Made by a program: the position numbers and the translations under genes. A stretch of 64,000 nt of DNA. Source: Gracilimonas sp040904925 (GTDB lineage Bacteria; Bacteroidota; Rhodothermia; Balneolales; Balneolaceae). Every line of letters begins with the position of its first letter. Within the stretch, counting starts at the first letter, position 1. Under the pieces are notes generated by a model. That model was not told the DNA's origin and searched no databases. It worked only from the letters and a program-made list of their open reading frames with translations. Shown in pieces: positions 44,276 to 53,754 of this stretch. Location of the stretch: contig JBBDSP010000014.1 in the NCBI GenBank assembly GCA_040904925.1, positions 54,425 through 118,424 of the forward strand, given 5' to 3'.

Positions 44276-45504
44276 GAATCCTTATAAAGTAAATACCCTT
44301 CCCGTTTCTCTCTGAAAGATTCAACTTCATCTTCCCAAGATGGAATTTCCTCATTGCTTTCAATGATCTTTTCAAGGTCTATTCCAAATAAGTTATTAGC
44401 GAAGGGGTTGATCTCAAAATCTGTAGTATTCTCCCGCGCAAACTCCAGCAAGTCAATTCCAAGTTTCAGAGGATCTGTTTGTGAATAACCATCCGGAAAT
44501 GATATTTGAATGCCATAACTCTGCTCTCCTTCAAGTTTTGGAGATAGTGCTTTTCCGGGAATTGATCGTGGTGTGAACGTTATAGAATCTAATTTTACTG
44601 AATGCTTTTCTTCGATTGGGATGAGATCTGAATTCGTGAAATGAAGATCGGGTGAGCCAATAATCAGGAATGGATCTTCCGTTCCTCTACCCTCCGATAA
44701 ATTCGTCCCTTCAAAAATAACAGTCCCGGTATAGGCAAAAGCATGCTCAAAGGATGGCAGGTTTGGTGATGGAGCGATCCATTCTAGTCCCGTTCTAGGC
44801 CAGAGTATATCGCGGGTCCACCCCTCTGCTTTGATGACTCTGAAATTGGGTTTTTTCTGCAGATCCAACCAATTTTCTCCCACAGCCATGTGTGCAATTT
44901 CCCCCATCGTCAATCCATAAACTATGGGCATCGGATAAAATCCCACAAAAGATTGGTACTTATCCTCTAAGATCCATCCGGCCACATAATTTCCTCCCAA
45001 AGGATTGGGACGATCGAGGATCCAGAGTTCTTTGTCATTCTCAGCAACAGCCTCCATCACCAGACCCATTGTAGCATTATAGGTATAAAATCTGACGCCC
45101 ATATCCGGCAGATCGAACAGCAACAGATCTATCTTTTCAAGCATCTCGGTAGTTGGCTTTCTAGTATTACCATACAAAGAAAAGACCGGAAGTCCTGTTT
45201 CCTGATCTATACCGTCCTGGATCTTTTCTCCTGCTCCCAGCTCCCCCCGAAAGCCGTGCTCAGCGGCAAATAAAGCTGTTACATTAACCCCTAAACTCAT
45301 GAGTGTATCAACCATATGGACTCCATTCACACGTGAAGTCGGGTTCATGACCAATCCAATTCTCTTTCCTTCCAGCTCCGACATATGCTTTTCTAAAAGA
45401 ACTTCAGCACCAAGCTTTACCTTAGGTTGTTCTTCTGCATTATCCGGCAGGCAACCTGCGATTATCATTATAGCTGATACTATCAATAGGAAAAATTTCT
45501 GCAT
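44272..45504 (-). CDS. DUF1343/NamZ-like exo-beta-N-acetylmuramidase lipoprotein
   Basis: About 410 residues from the ATG at 45504; the upstream ATG at 45543 would read through the ndk terminator. MQKFFLLIVSAIMIIAGC has a lipobox (Ile-Ala-Gly-Cys). Family signatures are GLVMNPTSRVNG, FAAEHGFRGELGAGEKI, FDLPDMGVRFYTY, LDRPNPLGGNYVAG and FEGTNLSEGRGTEDPF. NamZ enzymes release terminal N-acetylmuramic acid from muropeptide glycans. This fits AnmK at 17.2 kb in a wall-salvage route, an inference since sugar import genes are not seen. Confidence 0.9.
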   Translation of the reverse strand: MQKFFLLIVSAIMIIAGCLPDNAEEQPKVKLGAEVLLEKHMSELEGKRIGLVMNPTSRVNGVHMVDTLMSLGVNVTALFAAEHGFRGELGAGEKIQDGIDQETGLPVFSLYGNTRKPTTEMLEKIDLLLFDLPDMGVRFYTYNATMGLVMEAVAENDKELWILDRPNPLGGNYVAGWILEDKYQSFVGFYPMPIVYGLTMGEIAHMAVGENWLDLQKKPNFRVIKAEGWTRDILWPRTGLEWIAPSPNLPSFEHAFAYTGTVIFEGTNLSEGRGTEDPFLIIGSPDLHFTNSDLIPIEEKHSVKLDSITFTPRSIPGKALSPKLEGEQSYGIQISFPDGYSQTDPLKLGIDLLEFARENTTDFEINPFANNLFGIDLEKIIESNEEIPSWEDEVESFREKREGYLLYKDS

Positions 45505-45524
45505 ATGTGATGAACTTAAAGTGC

Positions 45525-45558
45525 ATAAAAAAACCCCGTTCATTTTTGAACGAGGTTT
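45525..45558 (-). terminator. Rho-independent terminator of ndk
   Basis: AAACCCCGTTCA (45531-45542) pairs with TGAACGAGGTTT (45547-45558), one mismatch. The minus strand ends in a T-tract. It separates ndk from the NamZ-like gene and argues for the later start of the latter. Confidence 0.85.
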
Positions 45559-45584
45559 AAATGTAATATGATTGCGACAATTAT

Positions 45585-46016
45585 TTAAGCCTGATTTGCC
45601 ACAACTTCAGATTCTGCAAAAAAGTAAGCTGCTTCAATTTTTCCATTTTCCACAGAGTCAGAACCGTGAATGATGTTCTCTCCCAAACTGTCTGCAAAGT
45701 CAGCACGAATAGTCCCTTTTTCTGCTTCAGCTGGATTGGTAGCTCCAATAAATGTTCTGAAATCAGCAATTGCATTTTCTTTTTCCAGAATCATTGGTAC
45801 ACAAGCTCCGCTGCTCATGAACTCGCAAAGCTCATCATAAAATGGACGCTCTTTATGTACCGCATAAAACCCGCCGGCCGTATCTTTGGTAAGGTGAGTC
45901 ATCTTCATAGCCAGGATCTTAAAACCTGCTTCCTGAATTCGTTTTGTTACTTCACCGATCAGTCCTTTACGAACACAATCGGGCTTTAGAATAGTCAGTG
46001 TTCTTTCTTTTGCCAT
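45585..46016 (-). CDS. ndk: Nucleoside diphosphate kinase
   Basis: A 143-residue enzyme. KPDCVRKGLIG (about 11-21) and the phosphohistidine His117 in ENIIHGSDSVE are diagnostic, and the length is standard. It balances nucleoside triphosphate pools by gamma-phosphate transfer. A 19-base dyad lies 22 bp upstream of the start (46038-46056), in the region shared with the divergent cyclase gene. Confidence 0.97.
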   Translation of the reverse strand: MAKERTLTILKPDCVRKGLIGEVTKRIQEAGFKILAMKMTHLTKDTAGGFYAVHKERPFYDELCEFMSSGACVPMILEKENAIADFRTFIGATNPAEAEKGTIRADFADSLGENIIHGSDSVENGKIEAAYFFAESEVVANQA

Positions 46017-46037
46017 TATTATTGTCTGTTAAAATTT

Positions 46038-46056
46038 TGTAACATTTAGTGTTACA
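46038..46056. promoter_or_regulatory. Operator-like dyad between ndk and cyclase gene
   Basis: TGTAACA-tttag-TGTTACA is a perfect 7-bp dyad with a 5-base centre, within the divergent promoter region. A partial copy of its right half (TTTAGTGTT) recurs at about 46066-46074. Symmetry and position fit a homodimeric repressor or CRP/FNR-type site; I cannot name the factor. Confidence 0.45.
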
Positions 46057-46151
46057 GTAACTCTATTTAGTGTTCGGTAAAGATACGAGTTCATTCATCA
46101 AGATTCGAACATATTGTATATAACAAAGAGTTATCCGGTTAGAAAATTTGC

Positions 46152-47999
46152 ATGAAGGAAGGACAACAACAATTACATATCTGGGAGTTTAGTTTATCTG
46201 CTTCCCCAACCCAGCTTTGGCCATATGTGTCAGATACAAACCGGCTCTTCAACAAGCTTGGAGCAACTCCCGTACAGCTCACTTCTCTCTCACGTAATAC
46301 TCCAAAAGGATATTTAGATCTCAGCCATAATAATCTTAAATCCTATGTTACCTGGCAGGAAGAACCTTATTCCTGGGAAACTCCATATCGTTATGGGGTG
46401 AAAAGACGATATAAACTTGGACTACTGAAAGACCTTAGGATTTTTATTGAGTGTATTCCAACTGATCATGGCACAAAGTTGATCGCCAGGGTCTGGGTTA
46501 CACCTTCAAATATCACTTTTTCGTACTTAATTAAATTTTATACTAACTATGTATTAAAGAGAAGGCTCGGCAAATATATACTTCAGGTTGAAGAAGCTGT
46601 TTCAAAAGGAGTGAAACCTTATGAAGTTTCAAAACCCAAAAAATTAGTACGTGGTGCTGACCGAAAACTTAAAAAGATCACTGCAGAACTTATTGAAAGA
46701 AGCAAAAGAAAAAGGATCGTTTCCCGGCTCATTAATCTTATTCGGTACGCAGAGAATGAAGATCTCGAACGCATTCATCCTTATGCACTCGCTGAATATT
46801 GGGGGGAAAAAAAGTTCTCAGTATTAAATGTATTTCTTCATGCCACCAAGCTTGATCTTCTGGATTTCAGCTGGGATATATGTTGTCCTACATGCAAGTC
46901 CCCTCAGAATAATTTTCGGAAATTAAAGAAGGCAAGGATTCATCTGTATTGTGAAGATTGTGAATCTGATTATACCATGGATTTCAACCGGAACATGCAT
47001 TTGGTTTTCAAGCCTCATCCCCTGATCCGTAAAATTTCAGATAAAAAGTATTGTCTTGGTGGTCCGGGGACCAAGCCACACCGTGTTATTCAGCAGAAAT
47101 TAAAGATCAGTGATGAGCGGTATCCTCAGCTAAAATTGGAAGTGGGAACCTACCTGTTCAGAACACACGACCATGAAGGACATTTGGTATTTCACGTTCG
47201 GGAAGGTGGTACGGATAACGTAAACATCTACATCACTGATGAAAAATTTAAAGGGCAGGAGATCACTATTTCCAGAAAACCGAATTTGAGTATCAGCAAT
47301 TACTCATCTAAAAACACCATTTGTTTCATTGATAAGTTAAACTGGAAAGAAGAAGCCATTTATGCCAGCGAAGTAAGTTCTTCTATAGATTTCACCCAAC
47401 TATTCTCAAATGAAACCCTAAAAGAAACCAGCAAGGTGAAAGCATCCGAAGTCACCATGCTTTTCACCGATCTGATGAACTCAACAGAACTTTATGTTAA
47501 AGAAGGAGATGAATCTGCAATCGGGCGCGTAATGGGGCATTTCAAGATCATTCAGCAGATCGTAGCTGAGGAACGCGGAGGTATTGTAAAGACTATCGGT
47601 GATTCTGTTATGGCCGTTTTCTGGGAACCGGTATCTGCCCTAAAAGCCGTTCAGAGGATGCAACAGATCTTTAGTAACTCATCCGCCGTTGGCGATGCAT
47701 TTAAGCTGAAAGCCGGGATTCACTATGGGGATTGCACGGCCGTGAATTTAAACGGAAGGATCGATTATTTTGGCACTACGGTAAACATTGCCTCCCGATT
47801 GGTAGACTCCGCCTCTGAAAAAGAGATCATGGTTTCTGAGGCCGTTTTCAATCATCCCGATGTTCAGCTTTATCTTGAAAAGAACTCAGATACCTTTTTT
47901 GTAAAAGAAAGCCTAAAAGAGCTCAAAGGTTTTGAAGATGAAGAATTCAAAGTCAAACAAATTCGACTCGAACGCCCTCCTATGCGACTCGTAATTTGA
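46152..47999 (+). CDS. Class III nucleotidyl cyclase with SRPBCC-like and zinc-ribbon domains
   Basis: A 615-residue soluble protein. Residues 1-150 look like an SRPBCC/START-type fold (LWPYVSDTNRLFNKLG). About 170-300 matches DUF5939, including a zinc ribbon (Cys245, Cys248, Cys267, Cys270). The cyclase domain is about 433-590: LFTDLMNST with metal Asp440, GDSVMAVF with Asp484, and FGTTVNIASRLVDSAS for the transition-state Asn/Arg. It probably makes cAMP from ATP, but the purine-specifying residues cannot be assigned confidently. Divergent from ndk. The ligand of the N-terminal part is unknown. Confidence 0.85.
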   Translation: MKEGQQQLHIWEFSLSASPTQLWPYVSDTNRLFNKLGATPVQLTSLSRNTPKGYLDLSHNNLKSYVTWQEEPYSWETPYRYGVKRRYKLGLLKDLRIFIECIPTDHGTKLIARVWVTPSNITFSYLIKFYTNYVLKRRLGKYILQVEEAVSKGVKPYEVSKPKKLVRGADRKLKKITAELIERSKRKRIVSRLINLIRYAENEDLERIHPYALAEYWGEKKFSVLNVFLHATKLDLLDFSWDICCPTCKSPQNNFRKLKKARIHLYCEDCESDYTMDFNRNMHLVFKPHPLIRKISDKKYCLGGPGTKPHRVIQQKLKISDERYPQLKLEVGTYLFRTHDHEGHLVFHVREGGTDNVNIYITDEKFKGQEITISRKPNLSISNYSSKNTICFIDKLNWKEEAIYASEVSSSIDFTQLFSNETLKETSKVKASEVTMLFTDLMNSTELYVKEGDESAIGRVMGHFKIIQQIVAEERGGIVKTIGDSVMAVFWEPVSALKAVQRMQQIFSNSSAVGDAFKLKAGIHYGDCTAVNLNGRIDYFGTTVNIASRLVDSASEKEIMVSEAVFNHPDVQLYLEKNSDTFFVKESLKELKGFEDEEFKVKQIRLERPPMRLVI

Positions 48000-48124
48000 C
48001 CTTTTCTCTCCCTTTTGAGATTAGAAGCGTTCCCAATTCATAAACTGCCCATAATTGTTTTTATAATTGCCGGTCACTTCGCATCTTAAGGCTATCACAA
48101 CTCACTCAACTTTAGCTTAAAATT

Positions 48125-48616
48125 ATGTCTGCAAAGAAAATGCATCCTTCTATCGCTGATTCAGTTCAGCCGATGAAACCCAAAAAAAATATCGCCCTGA
48201 TTGCTCATGATCATCGTAAAATGGATCTCCTGGATTGGGCTGAGTACAATAGCGAACATCTTTCTGACCACAATCTATTTGGTACCGGTACTACAGGGAA
48301 GCTCGTTTCCGATAAAGTAGGATTGCCTGTGTTCAGATTTAAAAGCGGACCGTTGGGTGGCGATCTTCAAATAGGTACTGCTATTGTACAGAACGAGATC
48401 GATGTTATGATCTTTTTCTGGGATCCGCTCCAAGCCCAACCCCATGATGTGGATGTCAAGGCACTGCAACGCATTAGTATTGTGTACAACATTCCGATGG
48501 CTTGCAATCGCTCTTCAGCAGACTTTCTGATTACTTCCCCCCTTATGAAACAGCAGTACGACCGTTTTATAGTAGATTACAGCAAACGCTTTAATAAAGA
48601 TTTTGATGCCGAATAA
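48125..48616 (+). CDS. mgsA: Methylglyoxal synthase
   Basis: A 163-residue enzyme. IALIAHDHRKMDLLDWA (about 20-36), GTGTTGKLV (about 53-61) and KSGPLGGDLQIG (about 73-84) build the dihydroxyacetone phosphate site, including the catalytic aspartates. It converts dihydroxyacetone phosphate to methylglyoxal and phosphate, a glycolytic overflow route. It overlaps the next gene by 11 bases, so they are an operon. Confidence 0.96.
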   Translation: MSAKKMHPSIADSVQPMKPKKNIALIAHDHRKMDLLDWAEYNSEHLSDHNLFGTGTTGKLVSDKVGLPVFRFKSGPLGGDLQIGTAIVQNEIDVMIFFWDPLQAQPHDVDVKALQRISIVYNIPMACNRSSADFLITSPLMKQQYDRFIVDYSKRFNKDFDAE

Positions 48617-50642
48617 ACTCGCTTCAGAAAAAAGTCCATATTTACAACAACACGCAGATAATCCGGTGGACTGGTATCCCTGGGGAAAGGAAGCTTTTAA
48701 AAAAGCAAAAGAAGAAAATAAGCCGGTCTTTTTGTCGATAGGATATGCCACCTGCCACTGGTGTCACGTAATGGCTCACGAGAGTTTTGAAGATCCTGAC
48801 ATTGCTAAAATGATGAATGAGGCTTTCATCAATGTGAAAGTTGACCGGGAAGAAAGACCTGACATCGACAGCACATACATGACGGTCTGCCAGATGCTTA
48901 CCGGTCAGGGTGGCTGGCCGTTGACCATTATCATGACTCCGGATAAAGAACCTTTTTTTGCCGGAACTTACATCCCAAAAGAAGCACGGTTCAATCGTAT
49001 TGGGTTAAGACAGCTTATTCCCGGAGTAACCGGAATGTGGAAGAATGAACCCAAGCGTGTTGAAAAAGCAACTTCGAAGATTCGCGAAGGATTTACGAAA
49101 TCCCAGGAGTTTGAAAGCGGAAAATTTCCCGGCACCGAAGCGGTGGACTTCGCGGCAGAACAGCTTACAAAAAGATATGATCCTGAGCATGCCGGATTTG
49201 GGGATGCTCCAAAATTTCCCAGTCCCCATAACCTGATGTTCTTACTTCGTCAATGGAAAATGACAGGAGAAGATCGATTTTTAGACATGGTTTCCGAGAC
49301 TTTGACAAAAATGCGACTGGGTGGAATCTGGGACCACATCGGGTTTGGCTTTCACCGTTATTCTACTGACCGGGAATGGCTTCTACCCCATTTTGAGAAA
49401 ATGCTGTATGATCAGGCAATGCTCATGATGGCTTATACTGAATGCTGGCAGATCACCCAGAAGCCTTTCTTTAAGCAAACCGTACATGAAATTGCAGATT
49501 ATATTGAAAGAAATCTTCAACATACTGAAGGCGGGTTTTATTCTGCAGAAGATGCAGACAGTCAGGGTAAAGAAGGGAAGTTCTATGTTTGGGAAGAAAG
49601 TGAAATTGAAGCTGTTTTATCTCCTGATGATGCCTTTAATTTTGAAGAACTATTTGGGATTGCCTCAGAAGGGAATTTTGAGGACGAAGCTACACAGGAG
49701 CGTACGGGAAAGAATATTCCGCATCTTTCAAAGGAATTAAAGCAAAGTGAATTTAATTGGTTTGCTGATATCCGTTCTTCTCTATTTGAGAAACGAGAAA
49801 ACAGGATGCACCCCTTATTGGATGATAAAATCCTTACCGACTGGAATGCACTGGTGATAACCGCTTTAGCAAAAGCCGGTTTTGCATTCAACGAACAACG
49901 ATTTACCGACCTGGCTGAAAGTGCGATACAGTTTTTGGAGAACAATTTAACGGATAAGGATAACTTACTTCATCGCTATAAAGATAATGAAGTCGGCATT
50001 CCAGCCATGGCTGATGATTACGCATTTTTGATCTGGGCTTATATTGAATTATATCAGGCTACATTTAAAGCGGAATACCTTCAGGAAGCAATTAAATGGA
50101 ATCAACAATTTCTGGATCAGTTTTGGGATGAAGACAAGGGCGGATTCTATTTCAGTATCATAGATGAGGATCAGGTTTATGGACGGCAAAAGCAGATCTT
50201 TGACGGAGCCATACCTTCTTCCAATTCCGTGGCCATGTTAAACTTAATTCGGTTAAGCAGGCTAACTGGGAAAACTGAACTTGAAGAATACGCGGACAAG
50301 ATCGGTAAAGCTTTTTCTGCGGATCTGATCCGCTCCGGAGCTAGTATTTGTCAGGGAATGCAGTCTATTCAATTTTTGAATGTAAACGCAAAGGAGATCA
50401 CTTTAGCCGCAGATCAGGAAACGGCTCAAGAAGTCCTGGAATCTTACCGCCAAATATTTTCACCATTTTCTATACTGCACATTAAGTCGGAACGCTCAAT
50501 ACCTATTCTTGATGAAGTTGCTCCTTACACTTCAACCCAACAAAAAATTAATGGAGAGACTTCTCTATATGTTTGCGAGCATTTCACTTGCGACAAACCT
50601 GTAACCGGTCTCAACGAGATAAAGAAAGCATTCGTTAAATGA
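48606..50642 (+). CDS. YyaL-type thioredoxin domain/(alpha/alpha)6-barrel protein
   Basis: About 678 residues from the ATG at 48606. The N-terminal thioredoxin-like domain (about 1-165) has PYLQQHADNPVDWYPW and the CxxC motif ATCHWCHVM. The rest is an (alpha/alpha)6 barrel like N-acylglucosamine 2-epimerases (FLMGG-type turns, HFEKMLYDQAMLM, FYSAEDADSQGKEGKFYVW). This is the bacterial homologue of SPATA20; the reaction is not established. Coupled to mgsA by an overlapping start, a link I cannot explain. Confidence 0.9.
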   Translation: MPNKLASEKSPYLQQHADNPVDWYPWGKEAFKKAKEENKPVFLSIGYATCHWCHVMAHESFEDPDIAKMMNEAFINVKVDREERPDIDSTYMTVCQMLTGQGGWPLTIIMTPDKEPFFAGTYIPKEARFNRIGLRQLIPGVTGMWKNEPKRVEKATSKIREGFTKSQEFESGKFPGTEAVDFAAEQLTKRYDPEHAGFGDAPKFPSPHNLMFLLRQWKMTGEDRFLDMVSETLTKMRLGGIWDHIGFGFHRYSTDREWLLPHFEKMLYDQAMLMMAYTECWQITQKPFFKQTVHEIADYIERNLQHTEGGFYSAEDADSQGKEGKFYVWEESEIEAVLSPDDAFNFEELFGIASEGNFEDEATQERTGKNIPHLSKELKQSEFNWFADIRSSLFEKRENRMHPLLDDKILTDWNALVITALAKAGFAFNEQRFTDLAESAIQFLENNLTDKDNLLHRYKDNEVGIPAMADDYAFLIWAYIELYQATFKAEYLQEAIKWNQQFLDQFWDEDKGGFYFSIIDEDQVYGRQKQIFDGAIPSSNSVAMLNLIRLSRLTGKTELEEYADKIGKAFSADLIRSGASICQGMQSIQFLNVNAKEITLAADQETAQEVLESYRQIFSPFSILHIKSERSIPILDEVAPYTSTQQKINGETSLYVCEHFTCDKPVTGLNEIKKAFVK

Positions 50643-50731
50643 GCCGTTTTTTCTTTTCTTGACACATCAATTTATCAGGCAGTCAATCCGGTTTTGGCAT
50701 TCCTGCGTATATCATTACATCAATGTAACCT

Positions 50732-51349
50732 ATGCTTTTTTTTATACTGACAACCATTGGCAAATTCCTGACAAAGGATGAAGAAAGAGATCGGGCTCTT
50801 ATTGCTCGTATCAAGGCGAGAGATGCGTCCGCCCTTTCCGAACTTTATGATAATTATAACAGACTGCTTTTTGGACTGATTTTATCCATACTCAAGAAAA
50901 GGGAAGAAGCAGAAGATACATTACAGGAAGTATTTACTAAGATCTGGGAAAAAGCCGAACAGTTTGATCTGGAAAGAGGAACGGTATATACGTGGATTGT
51001 TTCCCTCACCCGAAATAAGTCGATAGACCGATTACGTTCTAAGGTTTACAAAGAGCAGAAGAAACAATCTACCAGTTTGGATGATGAAGATGTTTTTCAT
51101 CCGCTGTACTCTGATGAGTCAGATCCATTAGAGAATACGATACTTACTGAACGCGCTAAAATAGTGCGTGATGCATTAAATAAGATCTCTGAGAAACAGA
51201 GAAAGGTATTGCAAGTGGCTTATTTCAACGGAATGAGTCAGAGTGAGATCTCTGAGGAATTTGACATTCCATTAGGGACCGTTAAAACAAGGATGCGTGA
51301 TGGCATGATGAAACTAAGAGAGTTTTTAGCACAGGACATAGAATTATGA
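50732..51349 (+). CDS. ECF-type sigma factor (SigK-like)
   Basis: A 205-residue sigma-70 family protein. Region 2 spans about 38-105 (LYDNYNRLLFGLILSIL, AEDTLQEVFTKIWEKA, VYTWIVSLTRNKSIDRLR), region 4 about 148-195 (KISEKQRKVLQVAYFNGMSQSEISEEF, GTVKTRMRDGMMKLREFL). The start is uncertain within the hydrophobic first residues. A small dyad TTACAT-ca-ATGTAA lies just before the start at 50714-50727. The stop overlaps the RskA-type anti-sigma start (ATGA), the classic co-encoded regulatory pair. Confidence 0.92.
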   Translation: MLFFILTTIGKFLTKDEERDRALIARIKARDASALSELYDNYNRLLFGLILSILKKREEAEDTLQEVFTKIWEKAEQFDLERGTVYTWIVSLTRNKSIDRLRSKVYKEQKKQSTSLDDEDVFHPLYSDESDPLENTILTERAKIVRDALNKISEKQRKVLQVAYFNGMSQSEISEEFDIPLGTVKTRMRDGMMKLREFLAQDIEL

Positions 51350-52143
51350 GTAACGAAAACAACAGATTTACAGAACTTTGCGCGGGACATGTACTAAACG
51401 CATTGAGCGAAATTGACGAACAAGAATTTCAGCGATTGCTTTCGCAAGCAGATGCTGAACAGCTTCAGCTTTTGGATGAGATGAGAACAGCCGCATCAGA
51501 ACTGGCTACCCTAACCTCCGGCGAAACTCCTTCACCTACCGTTAAGCAAAAGATCATGCAAGTTGCAAAAGAATCTGCTTCTAAGAAATCGAGTTACGCT
51601 ACCATTTATAAAATGACATGGTATCGTTTAGCTGCAGCTGCTGCTGTGCTTTTTGTATTTACAAGTATTGGATTGGTGATGTATTCTACAGGTCTGCAGG
51701 AAGAAGTTCAGAATAAAGAAACCCTTATCTCTCAGCAACAATCCACTATAGAAAGACTGGAGACAGAAGTTCAGCGCAAAGAAGAACTGCTTACCATTTT
51801 AGAGGCACGTAATGTGGATCTCGTTATGATGGATGGACTTGCTGAAATGAGTCCCAATGGATACGGCAAAGTGGTTTGGGATAAGAAAGGCGGAAACGCT
51901 TTACTTCAGGTTGCCAATATTCCATCCGTTCCGATCGACAAAGATTACCAGCTTTGGTTCATCGTAAACGGGCAGCCTATCAGTGCCGGAGTATTTGCGG
52001 TGGATGATCCCGAAAGCGATAACTTCTTCAAGATCGAACAGCTGCAAAGCTCGGCGGATGAAGGCGCTTTTGCAATCACCATGGAGCCAAAAGGCGGTGT
52101 TCCTCAACCCACTGGTGATATGTACTTGTTAGGAAATATGTGA
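51346..52143 (+). CDS. RskA-type membrane anti-sigma factor
   Basis: A 265-residue protein. The N-terminal FTELCAGHVLNALSEIDEQEF (about 8-28) is the sigma-binding segment. One membrane helix (about 90-112, LAAAAAVLFVFTSIGLVMYS) precedes a short coiled coil (about 120-150) and an RskA C-terminal domain (about 160-265, GYGKVVWDKKGGNALLQVANIPSV, DYQLWFIVNG, FAITMEPKGG). It is expected to hold the sigma factor at the membrane until regulated proteolysis. Coupled to the sigma gene by a 4-base overlap and ended by a terminator. Confidence 0.9.
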   Translation: MSNENNRFTELCAGHVLNALSEIDEQEFQRLLSQADAEQLQLLDEMRTAASELATLTSGETPSPTVKQKIMQVAKESASKKSSYATIYKMTWYRLAAAAAVLFVFTSIGLVMYSTGLQEEVQNKETLISQQQSTIERLETEVQRKEELLTILEARNVDLVMMDGLAEMSPNGYGKVVWDKKGGNALLQVANIPSVPIDKDYQLWFIVNGQPISAGVFAVDDPESDNFFKIEQLQSSADEGAFAITMEPKGGVPQPTGDMYLLGNM

Positions 52144-52187
52144 TCTGCTTTACTGAGCATTAAAAAGGTTGTAGAAAATCTCTTTCA

Positions 52188-52224
52188 TAAAAAAAGCTGT
52201 GCCTGAATACGACACAGCTTTTTA
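52188..52224. terminator. Bidirectional rho-independent terminator
   Basis: AAAAAGCTGTG (52191-52201) pairs exactly with CACAGCTTTTT (52213-52223) across 11 bases. It lies between the convergent anti-sigma and SusD genes. Confidence 0.88.
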
Positions 52225-52244
52225 AATTATCTAAATGCTACGTT

Positions 52245-53723
52245 TTAGTTGTAGCCATCATTCTGATCAATATTGTCATTCGCATCGATCTGGCTTTCTG
52301 GAATTGGGAATACCAGATTTGGGGCATCCCATGCTGTTCCACCTACATCTTCTCCACGACGCTGAAGGTCTGTTTTTCTATGGCCTTCAAAAGCCAGTTC
52401 AACTCTGCGTTCTAATAAGATCGCATCGATGAACTCTTCCTTATCATTGAAGTCAGCTTGATCATATTCAATGATAGAAGGATCAGTTGGAGCACCGTTA
52501 TTATCGGTTACGATCATTGCACGAGTACGAATTTCGTTGACAAGATCAAATGCTTCCTGAGGAACATCCAACAAAGTATTAGCATCTTCAGCCAAGGCTT
52601 CAGCTCGCGTTAACATCATCTCGGATAGACGCATAATCGGCACATTATCTGCCGCGTTCACAACGTCTTCATACTTCAGAGAATTACTATCTCCCGCAGT
52701 AGTCCCTTCAAGAAGTTGAGTAACCCTTGTATCTTCAACACTTTGATCTACAGCATCCAAGGCTGTTTGCTGATCATCTGTGATAAGTGCATCAGTAGCG
52801 TCAAGGAAAGGCTGAGATATTTGGATATCATCTCGTGTTCCCGGATTATAAACTGCAGTCAGTGAAGTGTTGGCCGGATCAGGTACATCCTGAGTGGTAT
52901 GCTGAATCTCAAATATAGATTCATCAGACAGTTCACTCTGAAAATATTCCGTTACACTTCCACCTAAGGAAAATGCATTATCACCTGTGATCTCACCGGC
53001 ATAGTTAGCTGCTTCTGTCCATTCTCCCTGGATCAAGGCAATTCTTGCCAACAATCCGGTTACTGCAGCATTAGTTGCTTTATTTGGTGTAGTGTTTTGA
53101 ATGAGACCATCTGCTGTTTCAAGATCAGTTATAATCTGATCATACACTTCCTGAACAGTAGCACGACTTGGATTACTGAAATCTTCATCACTGGTTACTG
53201 ATTCAAGCTGGAGTGGCACTCCATCATGTGAATTATCAGCTGTAGCTCCCCACGGTAATGAGAAGTACTGAACCAGATAATAATATTCCAGTGCCCGGAT
53301 GAATAATGCCTGACCTCTGAAATCATCGATCACAGCCTGATCAGCTTCTAAATTATCCAGATTATCTAAAATGATATTGGCTGAATTTATAGCTTCGTAT
53401 GCTCCGTTCCATTGCCCTGTAATGCTTCCATTACTTGGAGACATCTGCTGAGCTGAAACTTCAACATAGGTAGGGAATGAACCAGTCCATACAGCATCAT
53501 CGGTTATAATGTCATTCAGAAAAGCTAACTGTCCGGAATTATCTCCGTTTGAAAACTCCTGAACATTGTTATACGCACCGTTTAAGGCACTTTCAAAGTC
53601 TGCAACTGTTTCCAACCCTTCGTCAGCAGGTAATGACTGCTGAGGTTCGGGCGAATCGAGTACATCACAGGCAGTAAATGCCGTGATTACGATTGTCACT
53701 AATATTAATTTTAATCTACTCAT
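52245..53723 (-). CDS. SusD/RagB family outer-membrane lipoprotein
   Basis: A 492-residue lipoprotein. MSRLKLILVTIVITAFTAC ends in a lipobox Cys19. SusD traits are the helical repeats (DDFRGQALFIRALEYYYLVQYF near 150) and the C-terminal MRLSEMMLTRAEALAE and LLERRVELAFEGHRKTDLQRRG. It forms the lid for the SusC protein encoded 31 bp upstream. Distinct from the pair at 28-33 kb. No polysaccharide enzymes adjoin, so a peptide or other ligand is equally possible. Confidence 0.93.
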   Translation of the reverse strand: MSRLKLILVTIVITAFTACDVLDSPEPQQSLPADEGLETVADFESALNGAYNNVQEFSNGDNSGQLAFLNDIITDDAVWTGSFPTYVEVSAQQMSPSNGSITGQWNGAYEAINSANIILDNLDNLEADQAVIDDFRGQALFIRALEYYYLVQYFSLPWGATADNSHDGVPLQLESVTSDEDFSNPSRATVQEVYDQIITDLETADGLIQNTTPNKATNAAVTGLLARIALIQGEWTEAANYAGEITGDNAFSLGGSVTEYFQSELSDESIFEIQHTTQDVPDPANTSLTAVYNPGTRDDIQISQPFLDATDALITDDQQTALDAVDQSVEDTRVTQLLEGTTAGDSNSLKYEDVVNAADNVPIMRLSEMMLTRAEALAEDANTLLDVPQEAFDLVNEIRTRAMIVTDNNGAPTDPSIIEYDQADFNDKEEFIDAILLERRVELAFEGHRKTDLQRRGEDVGGTAWDAPNLVFPIPESQIDANDNIDQNDGYN

Positions 53724-53754
53724 AATTATTTCTCTATTAATTTCTTATTAATTC

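Noticed and set aside
48027..48036. GCGTTCCCAA resembling part of REP copy C
   Set aside because: No second arm or hairpin around it; a ten-base match by chance is plausible.
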